Of a DNA stretch of 44,645 bases, positions 1 through 9,626 are shown one piece after another. How positions within the stretch are numbered: the stretch's first letter is position 1; each line of letters opens with the position of its first letter. A program made the position numbers and the translations under genes. The notes under the pieces were generated by a model. The model made no database searches, was not told where the DNA came from, and saw nothing but the letters and a program-made list of their open reading frames with translations. The stretch spans positions 1 through 44,645 of the forward strand of contig NZ_BORO01000028.1 in NCBI RefSeq assembly GCF_018333215.1, written 5' to 3'. This DNA is from Oceanobacillus sp. J11TS1 (GTDB lineage Bacteria; Bacillota; Bacilli; Bacillales; Amphibacillaceae).

Positions 1-119
1 AAACTTCCCATCACTTTAAGTGAGTAAAATCCCTCAGAGACGATGAGGTTGATAGGTCCGAGGTGGAAGCGTGGCGACACGTGCAGCTGACGGATACTAA
101 TCGATTGAGGACTTATCTA
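1..119 (+). rRNA. 23S rRNA, 3' end (partial)
   Basis: The first bases carry the conserved 3' end of bacterial 23S rRNA, including the run GACGGATACTAATCGATTGA close to the end. The 5' part lies outside the window. It is followed by 5S rRNA and two tRNAs, the usual Bacillaceae rrn order. The exact 3' end is approximate. Confidence 0.93.
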
Positions 120-180
120 AGTTTTTTTCATGTCACGTTACTCTTATTTAGTTTTCAGGGTGCAAACTTTAAAAAAAGTG

Positions 181-209
181 TTGCATTTTCATTCTAAAAT
201 GCATATAAT
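181..209 (+). promoter_or_regulatory. possible internal promoter / processing stem between 23S and 5S
   Basis: TTGCAT (181-186) and TATAAT (204-209) are separated by exactly 17 bases, a good sigma-A promoter upstream of 5S. The same bases also form an inverted repeat (GCATTTT, six bases, AAAATGC), so the segment could instead be an rRNA-processing stem. The sequence alone does not decide. Confidence 0.4.
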
Positions 210-252
210 ATAAATTGTCCTTGTTTTTAGATATTCAAGTACATAGTTTATT

Positions 253-370
253 GTCTGGTGACGATAGCGAAGAGGTCACACCTGTTCCCATGCCGAACAC
301 AGAAGTTAAGTTCTTCAGCGCCAATGGTAGTTGGGGGTTCTCCTCCTGCGAGAGTAGGACGTTGCCAGGC
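253..370 (+). rRNA. 5S rRNA
   Basis: Typical Bacillaceae 5S rRNA with the internal blocks CGATAGCGAAGAGGTCACAC and GAGAGTAGGACG. Its two ends, GTCTGGTGAC and GTTGCCAGGC, pair to form helix I. The length of about 118 nt is normal. A T run follows directly. Confidence 0.93.
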
Positions 371-393
371 TTTTTTTATCTAAATTTAATTAT

Positions 394-465
394 TCCACAG
401 TAGCTCAGTGGTAGAGCAATCGGCTGTTAACCGATCGGTCGTAGGTTCGAATCCTACCTGTGGAG
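394..465 (+). tRNA. tRNA-Asn (GTT)
   Basis: Cloverleaf with acceptor arms TCCACAG and CTGTGGA, anticodon loop CTGTTAA giving GTT, and the T-loop GGTTCGAATCC. The 3' CCA is not encoded (the bases after the discriminator are CCT). Confidence 0.95.
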
Positions 466-470
466 CCTCT

Positions 471-543
<73 letters not shown>

Positions 544-550
544 CTGGGTG

Positions 551-585
551 AACGCTTATCCTATAAAGGATGGAGCGTTTTTTTG
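551..585 (+). terminator. terminator of the rrn-tRNA transcript
   Basis: Hairpin with arms AACGCT and AGCGTT and an inner ATCC/GGAT stem, followed by seven T residues. Confidence 0.85.
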
Positions 586-745
586 TGTTTGTGATGGTTA
601 TAGACCGTAAATCTTTATAACAAAGCAAATCCCAGTCCAAACAAATTTGCTTTGTTATTCAGAAAATTTACTTGCCTGTTACATATAAAATAATCAAATG
701 TCCTCGCTGTATTTTATTGCATTAAATTTTAACTGTCATAAACAT

Positions 746-1141
746 TTACGGTGCAATCAATTCTACTTTTATTCTATCTGGGTCTTCGAAATAAACGGCA
801 TAATGGTTGTCTCCCCCTGCAAAAGGGTGAAGATCGGGATATAGAATAGTTATGCCCTTTTGCTTTAGCTTTGTTGTCACCGCATCAACAAATTCTCGAG
901 AACTTGCATGAAATGCTAAGTGATTTAGACCAACTCGGCATCGATGGTAAGGAATATCTAAAAACCTGTCTTCAGCCTGCATAAATACGAGATAGGTTTC
1001 TTCAATTTTCCAGCTTTGCCCGCCTCTCCATTTTTGAAAAGGTGTATACCCTAATTCTCTTAGGAACCAATCCCAGAAATGAACCGTTCTATTTAAATCA
1101 GAAACGTAGATTTCGATATGATGAATCAGACCATGAGTCAA
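746..1141 (-). CDS. VOC-superfamily (glyoxalase/bleomycin-resistance-like) protein
   Basis: A 131-residue protein with the compact fold signature of the vicinal oxygen chelate family. It opens with IHHIEIYVSDLNRTVHFW, has a central GLNHLAFHAS (metal-site His region) and ends with YAVYFEDPDRIKVELIAP (metal-site Glu). Members include glyoxalase I, fosfomycin or bleomycin resistance proteins and dioxygenases, and the substrate cannot be read from the sequence. The start is TTG at 1141-1139, chosen because AGGAGG (1154-1149 on this strand) lies seven bases upstream. Directly upstream on the same strand is a broken reading frame (1172-1375). Family assignment is firm, function open. Confidence 0.85.
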   Translation of the reverse strand: MTHGLIHHIEIYVSDLNRTVHFWDWFLRELGYTPFQKWRGGQSWKIEETYLVFMQAEDRFLDIPYHRCRVGLNHLAFHASSREFVDAVTTKLKQKGITILYPDLHPFAGGDNHYAVYFEDPDRIKVELIAP

Positions 1142-1171
1142 AAAAATACCTCCTATTCATTCCAAAGATCT

Positions 1172-1375
1172 TTACTGCTTGTTGTTGCACCAAACAATCC
1201 TAATTTCTGCTTCAGCTAAGTGTTCTTTTTTGCTCATAAAGCCACTTAAAAAATACGGAGCATCACGTACTTGCCGGAATTCTTCAATAAACTTCATACC
1301 AAAATAGCCAGGCCGTAATTCAATCATATCTGTTTTCGTTACATCTGCCAAAGCATTAATAAAATGTAATAGAGA
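1172..1375 (-). pseudogene. C-terminal coding fragment, unidentified
   Basis: On the minus strand a 67-codon frame is open from an in-frame TAG (1378-1376) to a TAA (1174-1172). It reads like real protein (for example ELRPGYFGMKFIEEF and RDAPYFLSGFMSKKEH), but it has no start codon with a ribosome-binding site and no upstream part. I read it as the remaining tail of a decayed gene that once preceded the VOC gene. I do not recognise the family. Confidence 0.4.
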
Positions 1376-1537
1376 CTAACTATTAACAATCGATACCATT
1401 CACTCATTTGGTGCTCTTGAGAAGTTTACAAATTGTCAGATAGGTGAGAAGATAGGATAATATAAAACATATTAAGTGTTATCATGATCTCTCATAGAAG
1501 AGGAAGATGACATCCAGAGTTTGGAAGGAGGAATTCG

Positions 1538-1792
1538 ATGATTGAGCGTTATGTGAAATTAGAAAAAATTAATGACGTCAAAGATTTTGTAGAGATAGTA
1601 TCACGTTATGACTACAAAGTCGAGGTGATTTCTGATTCTTATATACTGAGTGCTAAATCGGTTATGGGGATATTTAGTCTGGACTTAACTAAGCCACTTA
1701 AAATAAGAATTCAAGCAAATCAAGAGGATAATTTATTGGAAGATATTGCACCTTATCTCGTAAATAAGGAAAGCCGTAAACAAGAGTGCTAG
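1538..1792 (+). CDS. HPr-like protein lacking the active-site histidine
   Basis: An 84-residue protein aligning by eye with the PTS phosphocarrier HPr. The segment SAKSVMGIFSLDLTKPLKI matches the HPr block around regulatory Ser46 (KSIMGVMSLGIAKGAEI), and the length fits. The N-terminal active-site motif (H15ARPA in HPr) is absent: the region reads KINDVKDFVE. It therefore cannot carry phosphate from enzyme I, although the Ser46-like serine remains. GGAGG lies seven bases upstream of the ATG. The neighbouring DhaM and glycerol kinase, both partners of HPr, suggest a regulatory role in glycerol/dihydroxyacetone metabolism, which is inference. Confidence 0.65.
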   Translation: MIERYVKLEKINDVKDFVEIVSRYDYKVEVISDSYILSAKSVMGIFSLDLTKPLKIRIQANQEDNLLEDIAPYLVNKESRKQEC

Positions 1793-2038
1793 TTGATAGT
1801 TTATCATAAAATGATGTAAATGGTGTATTTTGAAAAACTGGTGCCAGTGAGGATATCAATTTCAAATAGAGGCAATTTATTAGGATCAACGGTAACAAAT
1901 ATATATGGAACAAAAAAAGATATGATATAACTAGAGATTGAAGTAAAGGGAATCGGGAAATATGTTAGCGCTTCATTTGGTATTTTGAACATCCTTTTAT
2001 ATATCTACCTATCACTATGGATACAAGGAGAAATAAAG
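1793..2038 (+). other. gene-poor gap with possible decayed reading frame
   Basis: Between the HPr-like gene and dhaM there is no complete gene. A 33-36 codon frame (about 1820-1931) contains a protein-like stretch (SNRGNLLGSTVTNIYG) but has no ribosome-binding site and no recognisable family. It may be debris of a gene lost from this PTS-linked cluster. An AAGGAG at its end serves dhaM. Confidence 0.3.
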
Positions 2039-2434
2039 ATGGCAAATAAAATTCAATCATCTATAGGCATTGTTTTGGTATCACACAGTCAAAAGGTAAC
2101 AGAGGGGGTGAAAGACCTTATCCTTGAAATGAATGGAGATAATGTAAATGTTCACTCTGCTGGTGGCACAGAGGATGGTCGCCTGGGAACTAGTGCTACT
2201 ATCATTATGAGTAAAATTGAAGAACTTCAGGAATGTGAAAATATCTTGATTTTCTATGATATGGGAAGTGCATTATTAAGCGCAGAGACTGCAATTGATT
2301 TATTAGATGAAGGTTTACAAGCAAAATGTAAAATTGTAGAGGGTCCTATTGTGGAAGGAGCGTTTGTAGCTTCTGTACAATCAACAATTACAAATGATGT
2401 TGGCGTAATTGTAGAAGAGGTATCCAAATTATAG
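2039..2434 (+). CDS. dhaM: PTS-dependent dihydroxyacetone kinase, phosphotransferase subunit DhaM
   Basis: A 131-residue EIIA(Man)-type domain. The phosphoryl-accepting histidine is H16 in IVLVSHSQ, and the family blocks SAGGTEDGRLGTS and ILIFYDMGSALLSAE follow. DhaM relays phosphate from HPr to the ADP bound in DhaL, which with DhaK phosphorylates dihydroxyacetone. I chose the ATG at 2039 because AAGGAGAAATAAAG precedes it; an upstream in-frame start at 1985 would add a tail with no ribosome-binding site. DhaK and DhaL are not in this window, so the gene is either an orphan or works with subunits encoded elsewhere. Confidence 0.85.
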   Translation: MANKIQSSIGIVLVSHSQKVTEGVKDLILEMNGDNVNVHSAGGTEDGRLGTSATIIMSKIEELQECENILIFYDMGSALLSAETAIDLLDEGLQAKCKIVEGPIVEGAFVASVQSTITNDVGVIVEEVSKL

Positions 2435-2479
2435 TAAATGGATTTTTTACCGTTATCTGTAAGGGTTTTCATTGTTTAA

Positions 2480-4156
<1,677 letters not shown>

Positions 4157-4360
4157 TTTTGCTATCTGAATGAAGAAAAGGGTTTTTCATTCTATAGAAA
4201 ATAATTCCATGGATTTGTGAATTTTTACTAGAAAGACGATGGATTCTTTCATTATTCATCAAGTTACTTGAATATGAAAATAACATTGGTAATAGAAATA
4301 GTGAATATAAAACAAAGGAGAGTCTGTCCGCATATAAAAAGCGCTTGCTAAATCAATTGA

Positions 4361-4403
4361 AAAGCACTGCATAAAGCCATTCCTTTATGCAATGCTTTTT
4401 TAT
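4361..4403 (+). terminator. terminator downstream of glpK
   Basis: Stem CTGCATAAAG / CTTTATGCAATG with flanking AAAAGCA and TGCTTTTTT. The A-rich 5' side lets it also work for the convergent DeoR gene. The 4157-4460 interval holds no gene. Confidence 0.8.
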
Positions 4404-4460
4404 GAAGGGCAACATTGCTATCAGCCGCTCCAAGACAACAAGCCTGCCTAATATACTGAA

Positions 4461-5240
4461 CTATAAAGTTGAAACCACTTGAATATGATGATTATCAAGC
4501 ACCTGCTTTGTCTTGGGATCTATTGACTCATTCGTAATAAGTACATCCACCTGTTCTGTTCTTGCAAATCGGGCACTAGACGTAACTCCGATTCTAGAAT
4601 GATCAATTAAAGCAACAACCTGCTGCGCCTTACTAACCATCTGTTTTTTTAATTCCACCTCATACAAGTTAAAGTCAGTCATACCATTCTCAACAGAAAA
4701 ACCATTCGCAGAAGTGAAAAGAATATCAATATGAAGCTTATCTAATAATTCTATACCAAGAATTCCCTCAATTGTCGTAGAACCGTTTGTTACTACCCCG
4801 CCAATTAAAATAACGGTAATGTTTGGATTATCCTTTAGTTCTAATGCTGTTTGGATTCCGCTTGTCACCACTGTCAGACGAATTGGTTTCTCATTAAGAT
4901 ACCGTGCTAATTCAAGGGCAGTTGAACTGGCATCAAGCAAAATACATTGCTTTTCTTCGATGAGACGGAAAGCTTCTTTAGCAATCGATGACATTTCTTT
5001 ATGATTTTTCTGTTCGTGCGCCAAAAAGCTTTTATCCTTGTCAAGATTATCTTGTTGATTTAACATCGCTCCACCATGCGTTCGTGTCAAAAGGCCATCT
5101 TTCTCCATTTTGTTTAAATCCGTACGCAATGTTGCCTCTGATACCCCGATTTGCTCTGATAATTCTTTTACAGTCAGGCGTTGTTTATCGTGCAGGAGCT
5201 CCATAATTTTGTTTCTTCTTTCTGTAACAAACATTTTCAT
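4461..5240 (-). CDS. DeoR-family transcriptional regulator (GlpR-like)
   Basis: A 259-residue repressor of the DeoR family. The N-terminal helix-turn-helix is RRNKIMELLHDKQRLTVKEL followed by SEQIGVSEATLRTDLNKME. The C-terminal sugar-phosphate-sensing domain is of the phosphosugar-isomerase-like fold, with LDASSTALELARYL and VILIGGVV. Such proteins usually sense a sugar phosphate and repress a neighbouring catabolic operon, so control of glpK is plausible but not shown. AAGGAT lies upstream of the start; the second ATG two codons in is equally possible. It is convergent with glpK and shares its terminator region. Confidence 0.85.
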   Translation of the reverse strand: MKMFVTERRNKIMELLHDKQRLTVKELSEQIGVSEATLRTDLNKMEKDGLLTRTHGGAMLNQQDNLDKDKSFLAHEQKNHKEMSSIAKEAFRLIEEKQCILLDASSTALELARYLNEKPIRLTVVTSGIQTALELKDNPNITVILIGGVVTNGSTTIEGILGIELLDKLHIDILFTSANGFSVENGMTDFNLYEVELKKQMVSKAQQVVALIDHSRIGVTSSARFARTEQVDVLITNESIDPKTKQVLDNHHIQVVSTL

Positions 5241-5445
5241 TATCTGTCATCCTTGTCAATAAAGTATTTATATTATTGTTTATAAATTTTTTTTTTAGTA
5301 TATAGTGGATTTTACCATAAAATGAATAAAGAAAATAATAAATGAAAGAGTTTGAGAAGCAACTATGGAATGGAAAAAATATATGTAAGAATCTTACCAA
5401 AGGTATTCTTTGGACGTAATATGTTGAAAGGAGTCCTTGCCGAAT

Positions 5446-5497
5446 AATAAAAAATTCCTCACAAAAAGACAGACAACTGTCATCTTTCGTGGGGAAT
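5446..5497 (-). terminator. terminator of the XRE regulator gene
   Basis: On the minus strand ATTCCCCAC pairs with GTGAGGAAT (one G-T pair), enclosing a smaller GACAG/CTGTC stem. A T-rich run follows towards 5446. It lies just after the stop of the 5526-5915 gene. Confidence 0.65.
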
Positions 5498-5525
5498 CTT
5501 CTCACTATCCCGTTATAATTATGTG

Positions 5526-5915
5526 TTATGATGAGCGATTTTGCTTTTTTCGTTTGCTTTTTTTAAAGAGAATATAATCATGGATATCTTGCAGTTCATT
5601 ATGGCTCAGACTAGCTAAATCGCGAAACAGGTCATCAGAATCAGAAAATTTCTTTTGAATTTTTTTCATGATCTCGATAATGTGATCTTTTTGTTCGGAT
5701 TTCGGAGGAGTTTGCTGTTCTTTTCTGCCTAATAAGTAATCCGTTGTCACATCGAAAACAGTTGCAATCGCACTTAATTCGTCTCCTTTAATTGGCCGGT
5801 CACCAGATTCAATGCGGTTCATAACACTGACATTGATATTCACAAAGTTAGCCAATTCTTTCTGTGTCCAGTTTTTGTTTAAGCGTAATTGCACAATTCG
5901 TTGCCCTGTATCCAT
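5526..5915 (-). CDS. XRE/Cro-CI family transcriptional regulator
   Basis: A 129-residue protein with an N-terminal HTH_3 domain (GQRIVQLRLNKNWTQKELAN, then NVSVMNRIESGDRPIKGDEL and YLLGR). The C-terminal half is charged and lysine-rich, without a recognised domain, and ends in the basic tail KKSKRKKQN. This layout is common in phage-type and sporulation/biofilm regulators. It is divergent from the amidase gene, and the shared 150-base gap holds inverted repeats that may be its operators. Targets are unknown; phage immunity or control of the wall genes to the right are both possible. Confidence 0.8.
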   Translation of the reverse strand: MDTGQRIVQLRLNKNWTQKELANFVNINVSVMNRIESGDRPIKGDELSAIATVFDVTTDYLLGRKEQQTPPKSEQKDHIIEIMKKIQKKFSDSDDLFRDLASLSHNELQDIHDYILFKKSKRKKQNRSS

Positions 5916-5929
5916 GATGCACCTCTCCG

Positions 5930-5944
5930 TTTCTATATTAGAAA
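5930..5944 (-). promoter_or_regulatory. palindromic operator candidate in the XRE promoter
   Basis: TTTCTA-TAT-TAGAAA is a perfect inverted repeat just downstream of a minus-strand TATAAT (near 5949-5954). Related half-sites (TAGAAA near 5973, TAGGAAA near 5992) recur on the way to the amidase. The placement suits autoregulation. Confidence 0.5.
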
Positions 5945-6066
5945 TAAATTATAGCATACAAGGCGAACACAATAGAAATCGTTCCTTTTAATAGGAAATG
6001 CCCCATTTTTAAAAAGAGAAACGATTATAAAAGGGAATGGATAAATTTATTTGGGGAGGAATTGAA

Positions 6067-6837
6067 ATGAAAAAAATCTATTTAGATCCAGGACATGGCG
6101 GGACAGATCCTGGGGCAGCAGGAAATGGGCTTCAGGAGAAAAACATAACATTAGCGATTGCACTACAAGTGAGAAACATTTTAAATCGAGATTACAAGGG
6201 ACATTCCGTTCGAATGAGCAGAACAAGTGATAAAACTGTCTCCCTGGCTGAGCGAACAAAGGATGCCAATAACTAGGGTGCGGACTATTTTGTATCGATT
6301 CATATCAATGCTGGTGGAGGATCTGGTTACGAAGATTATATTTATGCTCATCTATCAGAGCGTTCCACTACCGCAGCATATCGAAATGCTATTTATTCGG
6401 AAATGACGAAACAAGTTGATTTTCAGCGTCGAGGGAAGAAAAGAGCGAATTTTCATGTGTTAAGAGAGACAAAAATGCCAGCAGTTTTAACAGAAAACGG
6501 ATTTATTGATTCCGTTGTTGATGCCAATAAATTAAAATCAAATACCTACTTGGAGCGCATTGCATTAGGCCATGCCAATGGAATCGCTAAAGCTTTAGGT
6601 TTATCAAAATCTGGTGGGAGCATTGGAAATGGACAAGCATACGTTGAAGTAATTACACCGTCTCTTTGGACATATCATACGCCTAAGTGGGATGACCGGG
6701 CATTGATTGTTCACCGGGGAGAGGTATTTACAATTGCTAAGGAAAAATTTTCGGTCGGCAAAGGACATATGTATCGGTTGAAAAGTGGGCTTTACATTAC
6801 AGCTAGTCCTACCTATGTGCGTTATTATCGTAAATAG
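6067..6837 (+). pseudogene. N-acetylmuramoyl-L-alanine amidase with in-frame amber codon
   Basis: The frame opens at an ATG behind GGGGAGG and encodes an Amidase_3 domain: KIYLDPGHGGTDPGA (zinc ligand H10), E24 in LQEKN, later SIHINA and the catalytic TENGFID. A C-terminal SH3-like wall-binding segment follows (about YVEVITPSLWTYHTPKW onward). Codon 70 (6274-6276) is TAG between DANN and GADYFVSIH. Homologues usually have Trp there (AN-W-GAD), so a single TGG to TAG change explains it. The frame is otherwise intact to 6837. As read, only a 69-residue fragment is made, unless the codon is read through or the distal part restarts at the ATG near 6403. Confidence 0.85.
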
Positions 6838-7025
6838 TAGGAAGAGGATCTTAAAATAGGAAGAAAGTAAACTTGTAGAAAAATAGGGTGAATTTATATG
6901 AATCGTTTTGTGAATATTATAAATCCGGTTTGCAAAATGTTCAAAATAAGCTAGACTATAAAGGAGTATAGAAATACTGTTTGCTGAAGTTTTTATTTAC
7001 ACTAAATGATCAGGGAGAGACATCA

Positions 7026-7616
7026 ATGAAGCGGATAGGGATCCTTTTTATATTTATAGGTATCGTCTTATTAGGCGTTTTTGGTTACCAGCTTTGGGGA
7101 CATCATCAATCGCAAAAACAGTCACTGATCCAGGCGGAGGAAAGAATTGAGCAAGGAATTAACAAAAAAGATGATTTAGACGTGGGTGGGGAAGAAAGTA
7201 TCGAAGAATTTGATGCTACATTGGATGAAGCTTTTGCTACATTGGAGATACCAAAACTAGAGAAAACCCTGCCCGTTGTAGAAGGTACAGACCCGGATTC
7301 ATTGAAAAAAGGAGTCGGGCATTTATCGAATTCCGTTTTTCCTGGGCAAGGAGAGCAAATTATTCTCTCAGGCCATCGGGATACGGTTTTCCGTAATTTT
7401 GGTGAACTGGAGTTAGGGGATACTTTTATCGTCCGAATGCCTTATGGTGAGTACACGTATGAAATAAAAGATACGGAAATTGTTCCGGAAGATGATACTT
7501 CAGTGATTAGAGAAATGGGCGAAGAAGTATTGGTGGTAACAACCTGTTATCCATTTCACTTTGTAGGCAATGCGCCAGAACGTTTTGTCGCCTATGCTTA
7601 TCCGGTTTCTGAATAA
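7026..7616 (+). CDS. class D-like sortase
   Basis: A 196-residue cysteine transpeptidase with an N-terminal membrane anchor (GILFIFIGIVLLGVFGYQLW, residues 5-24). The sortase domain carries catalytic H117 (ILSGHRDT), C174 (VVTTCYPF) and R186 (APERFVAYA). Sortases join LPXTG-type proteins to the cell wall. The TTCYPF and SGHRDT blocks match the class D group of Bacillaceae. I chose the ATG at 7026, behind GGGAGAG, over an upstream in-frame start at 6981. No LPXTG protein is encoded nearby; the exported protein at 7828 lacks the motif. Confidence 0.9.
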   Translation: MKRIGILFIFIGIVLLGVFGYQLWGHHQSQKQSLIQAEERIEQGINKKDDLDVGGEESIEEFDATLDEAFATLEIPKLEKTLPVVEGTDPDSLKKGVGHLSNSVFPGQGEQIILSGHRDTVFRNFGELELGDTFIVRMPYGEYTYEIKDTEIVPEDDTSVIREMGEEVLVVTTCYPFHFVGNAPERFVAYAYPVSE

Positions 7617-7827
7617 AGAAGGAGCGGTTTTCTACCACCTGGCATAAGTAAATATCGAGAAATCTTAGGTAGTGAAAAATTTTGACGTTAGAGGCTTGCC
7701 AGATGGTAGCAACAAAAAGCTGAATTGCATTTAATTAACTTATCCAGTTACTTCTGTAGAAACAACTTGGTATGATTAATCTGAAATTTAATAGTTAGTT
7801 TCATTTCTATCCTAAGAGGGTGGTGAT

Positions 7828-8268
7828 TTGAATTTGCGAATGCGTACTATTGGCATATTGGTATTTATATGTTGTGCAATATTGCTAGGGCGTAGTACGT
7901 CAATTGATCAAGTCCCGGCTTCGGGAAAAATAATCGTCGGGGAAGATGAATATGAAATGAGAACAAGAGCATATTCATCAGATGGAAAAAAAGTAAAAAT
8001 ACATTCAGTTGAACCGACATCAGTACAAGAAGCTGTTAAGGATTTTGAAACACTAACTATGGAACAAGGCACGGAGGTAGAAATAGAGATTGAAGAAAGC
8101 CCGGTACTTACTGTTTTTGAATGGGATGAAAAAGCAGAAAAGAAGGAAATTCCTTTAGAGGATAATAAAATTACTATCCCGTCAAATCTAGGAGTTTATA
8201 TTTATGAAGTTCAAGCAGAATGGACAGATGGAGAGGCATTCTTTGTATTTGATGTAGAAGTGGAATAG
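7828..8268 (+). CDS. exported protein of unknown function
   Basis: A 146-residue protein beginning with a hydrophobic segment (RTIGILVFICCAILLGRSTS, about residues 6-25), probably a signal peptide or anchor, followed by an acidic extracellular part rich in Glu. The end (YIYEVQAEWTDGEAFFVFDV) looks like the last strands of a beta-sandwich. The start is TTG at 7828 behind GAGGGTGG. No known domain is recognised. It follows the sortase in the same direction after about 210 bases, so a link to wall biology is possible but unproven. Confidence 0.65.
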   Translation: MNLRMRTIGILVFICCAILLGRSTSIDQVPASGKIIVGEDEYEMRTRAYSSDGKKVKIHSVEPTSVQEAVKDFETLTMEQGTEVEIEIEESPVLTVFEWDEKAEKKEIPLEDNKITIPSNLGVYIYEVQAEWTDGEAFFVFDVEVE

Positions 8269-8304
8269 ATGTCAGTATAAGCTGTTAGCAGTTATGTTTG
8301 AATG

Positions 8305-8348
8305 ATAAAAAAGTTGGCGTTGTTTAATACCACGCCAACTTTTTTATC
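8305..8348. terminator. bidirectional terminator between exported protein and zinc lipoprotein
   Basis: AAAAAAGTTGGCGT pairs with ACGCCAACTTTTTT, giving a strong hairpin with a T run on both strands. It serves the two convergent genes. Confidence 0.85.
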
Positions 8349-8427
8349 AATGTTTCAATGCTTCGGCCCGTTTTTCTTCTTGAGGAGTTTTAGAATATTC
8401 CCAAGTAAAAAACGCCGCGCCATTCCA

Positions 8428-9369
8428 TTAATCGTTTAACACTTTTTGTAGTGTCTCTATATTTTTTTGCATCAGGCTAAAGTAATCTTCGCCGTTATCT
8501 AGATCTTCCTCAGAGATTGTCTCCATATTCCTTAAAACGGCACTGTCCGCCCCGATTTCAGATTGAATAATCTCACTTACTTTACTGCTGATATTGTTTT
8601 CAAACACCACATATTTAAGATTATATTCGTTAGCCTTGTCCACAATATCTACGAGCGCTGATTGCGAAGGTTCTTGGGAAGAAGAAAGTCCATGGATACT
8701 AATTTGTTCTAACCCATATCTATCTTCCCAGTATCCGTATGCTGCATGGGATATAATGATCTGCGGGTGATTTGCTTCGCTGATTGTTTTCTCCAGGTCT
8801 TGGTCTAGTTGCTCTAATTGTTCTTTTACTTCTTCAAAATTAGTGGTGAAATATTCTTCGTGCTCTGGCATTTGTTCAATAAGAAGGTCTTTTATATTTT
8901 CAGCTAATTGAATGCTTAAGACAGGATCAATAAAAACATGCGGATCGCCCATTTCGTTTTCGTCATGATGATGACCTTCATCCCCGTGGTCATGGTCTTC
9001 TGCTTCTCCGCGAAGAGAGACATTGTCCCCTACTGTTGCTACTTCTACTTTCTCATCTTTTAGGATTTCCTCTGCTTTTGAAGCAAAAGGCTCCATGCCA
9101 ACACCGGAATAAATAAACATATCCTTCTTGGCTAAGTCCACCATTTCTCGAGAGCTTGGTTCATATGTGTGTGCATCTGCGTTAGGTGGATAGATGCTCT
9201 GTACATCCACATATTCCCCGCCTATTTTTGAAATAAAATCTTCTAAAGCAAAAATAGTTGTAGAAATTTCCAGCTTTTCCTTATTCCCCTCTTGGCTGTC
9301 ATCAGCTGATTGACAACCGGCGAGGAAAAGAAGGGAAAGGCTAATAAAAATAATCATCCGTTTTACCAT
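8428..9369 (-). CDS. zinc ABC transporter substrate-binding lipoprotein (ZnuA/AdcA type)
   Basis: A 313-residue cluster A-I binding protein. The signal peptide ends in the lipobox LFLAGC, so it is a membrane-anchored lipoprotein. Typical metal-site blocks are PPNADAHTYEPSSREM, a His/Asp-rich loop (HDHGDEGHHHDE), DPHVFIDPVL and ISHAAYGYW. It delivers zinc to an ABC permease that is not encoded here. I start it at the ATG at 9369-9367: the ATG fifteen bases upstream is part of the ribosome-binding site ATGGAGG. A Zur-like box lies upstream, so zinc repression is likely. A 26-codon reading frame overlaps its start. Confidence 0.9.
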   Translation of the reverse strand: MVKRMIIFISLSLLFLAGCQSADDSQEGNKEKLEISTTIFALEDFISKIGGEYVDVQSIYPPNADAHTYEPSSREMVDLAKKDMFIYSGVGMEPFASKAEEILKDEKVEVATVGDNVSLRGEAEDHDHGDEGHHHDENEMGDPHVFIDPVLSIQLAENIKDLLIEQMPEHEEYFTTNFEEVKEQLEQLDQDLEKTISEANHPQIIISHAAYGYWEDRYGLEQISIHGLSSSQEPSQSALVDIVDKANEYNLKYVVFENNISSKVSEIIQSEIGADSAVLRNMETISEEDLDNGEDYFSLMQKNIETLQKVLND

Positions 9370-9443
9370 GAAATGTACCTCCATTTATCTAATAATGTAA
9401 TCAGTAATTCGTTTCTGTGAAAAACAAATAAGTCACGCTGCAT
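9363..9443 (-). CDS. possible 26-residue leader peptide overlapping the zinc lipoprotein start
   Basis: An ATG behind AAGGAAG opens a 26-codon frame (beginning MQRDLFVFHRNELL and ending RYISW). Its TAA overlaps the lipoprotein start as ATGGTAA. This geometry suits translational coupling, but a frame this short could arise by chance and shows no known family. It lies between the Zur-like box and the structural gene. Confidence 0.3.
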   Translation of the reverse strand: MQRDLFVFHRNELLITLLDKWRYISW

Positions 9444-9508
9444 AGAATCTTCCTTGTGAGCTCTGCTATGGAGCAGGGACTTATTTCTTGGAGATCGTAA
9501 TCATTATT

Positions 9509-9529
9509 ATTCGTAATCGTTACGATTTA
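9509..9529 (-). promoter_or_regulatory. Zur-like operator
   Basis: TCGTAA-TCG-TTACGA (9511-9525) followed by TTTA matches the Bacillus Zur box core (TCGTAAT-N-ATTACGA). A second, weaker half (ATCGTAATCATTATTA) lies at 9494-9509. The position upstream of a zinc-binding protein gene supports the call. Confidence 0.75.
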
Positions 9530-9570
9530 AAATTTACATGTTTTTAGAATGGAAGTCAAGATATTTCACA

Positions 9571-9606
9571 AAAAAATGCCAACAGCTTCTTTGCTGCTGA
9601 CATTTT
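9571..9606 (-). terminator. terminator of the aldehyde dehydrogenase gene
   Basis: On the minus strand AATGTCAGCAGC pairs with GCTGTTGGCATT across a short loop, followed by a run of T. Confidence 0.8.
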
Positions 9607-9626
9607 CTTTATTATTCATGGGTTCG

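Noticed and set aside
4341-4356. Possible catabolite-responsive element after glpK (AAAGCGCTTGCTAA)
   Set aside because: It matches the cre consensus only in part and lies downstream of glpK, away from any promoter.
5185-5505. 106-codon minus-strand frame upstream of the DeoR gene
   Set aside because: Composition is that of AT-rich non-coding DNA, it overlaps the DeoR start and a terminator, and no ribosome-binding site is seen.
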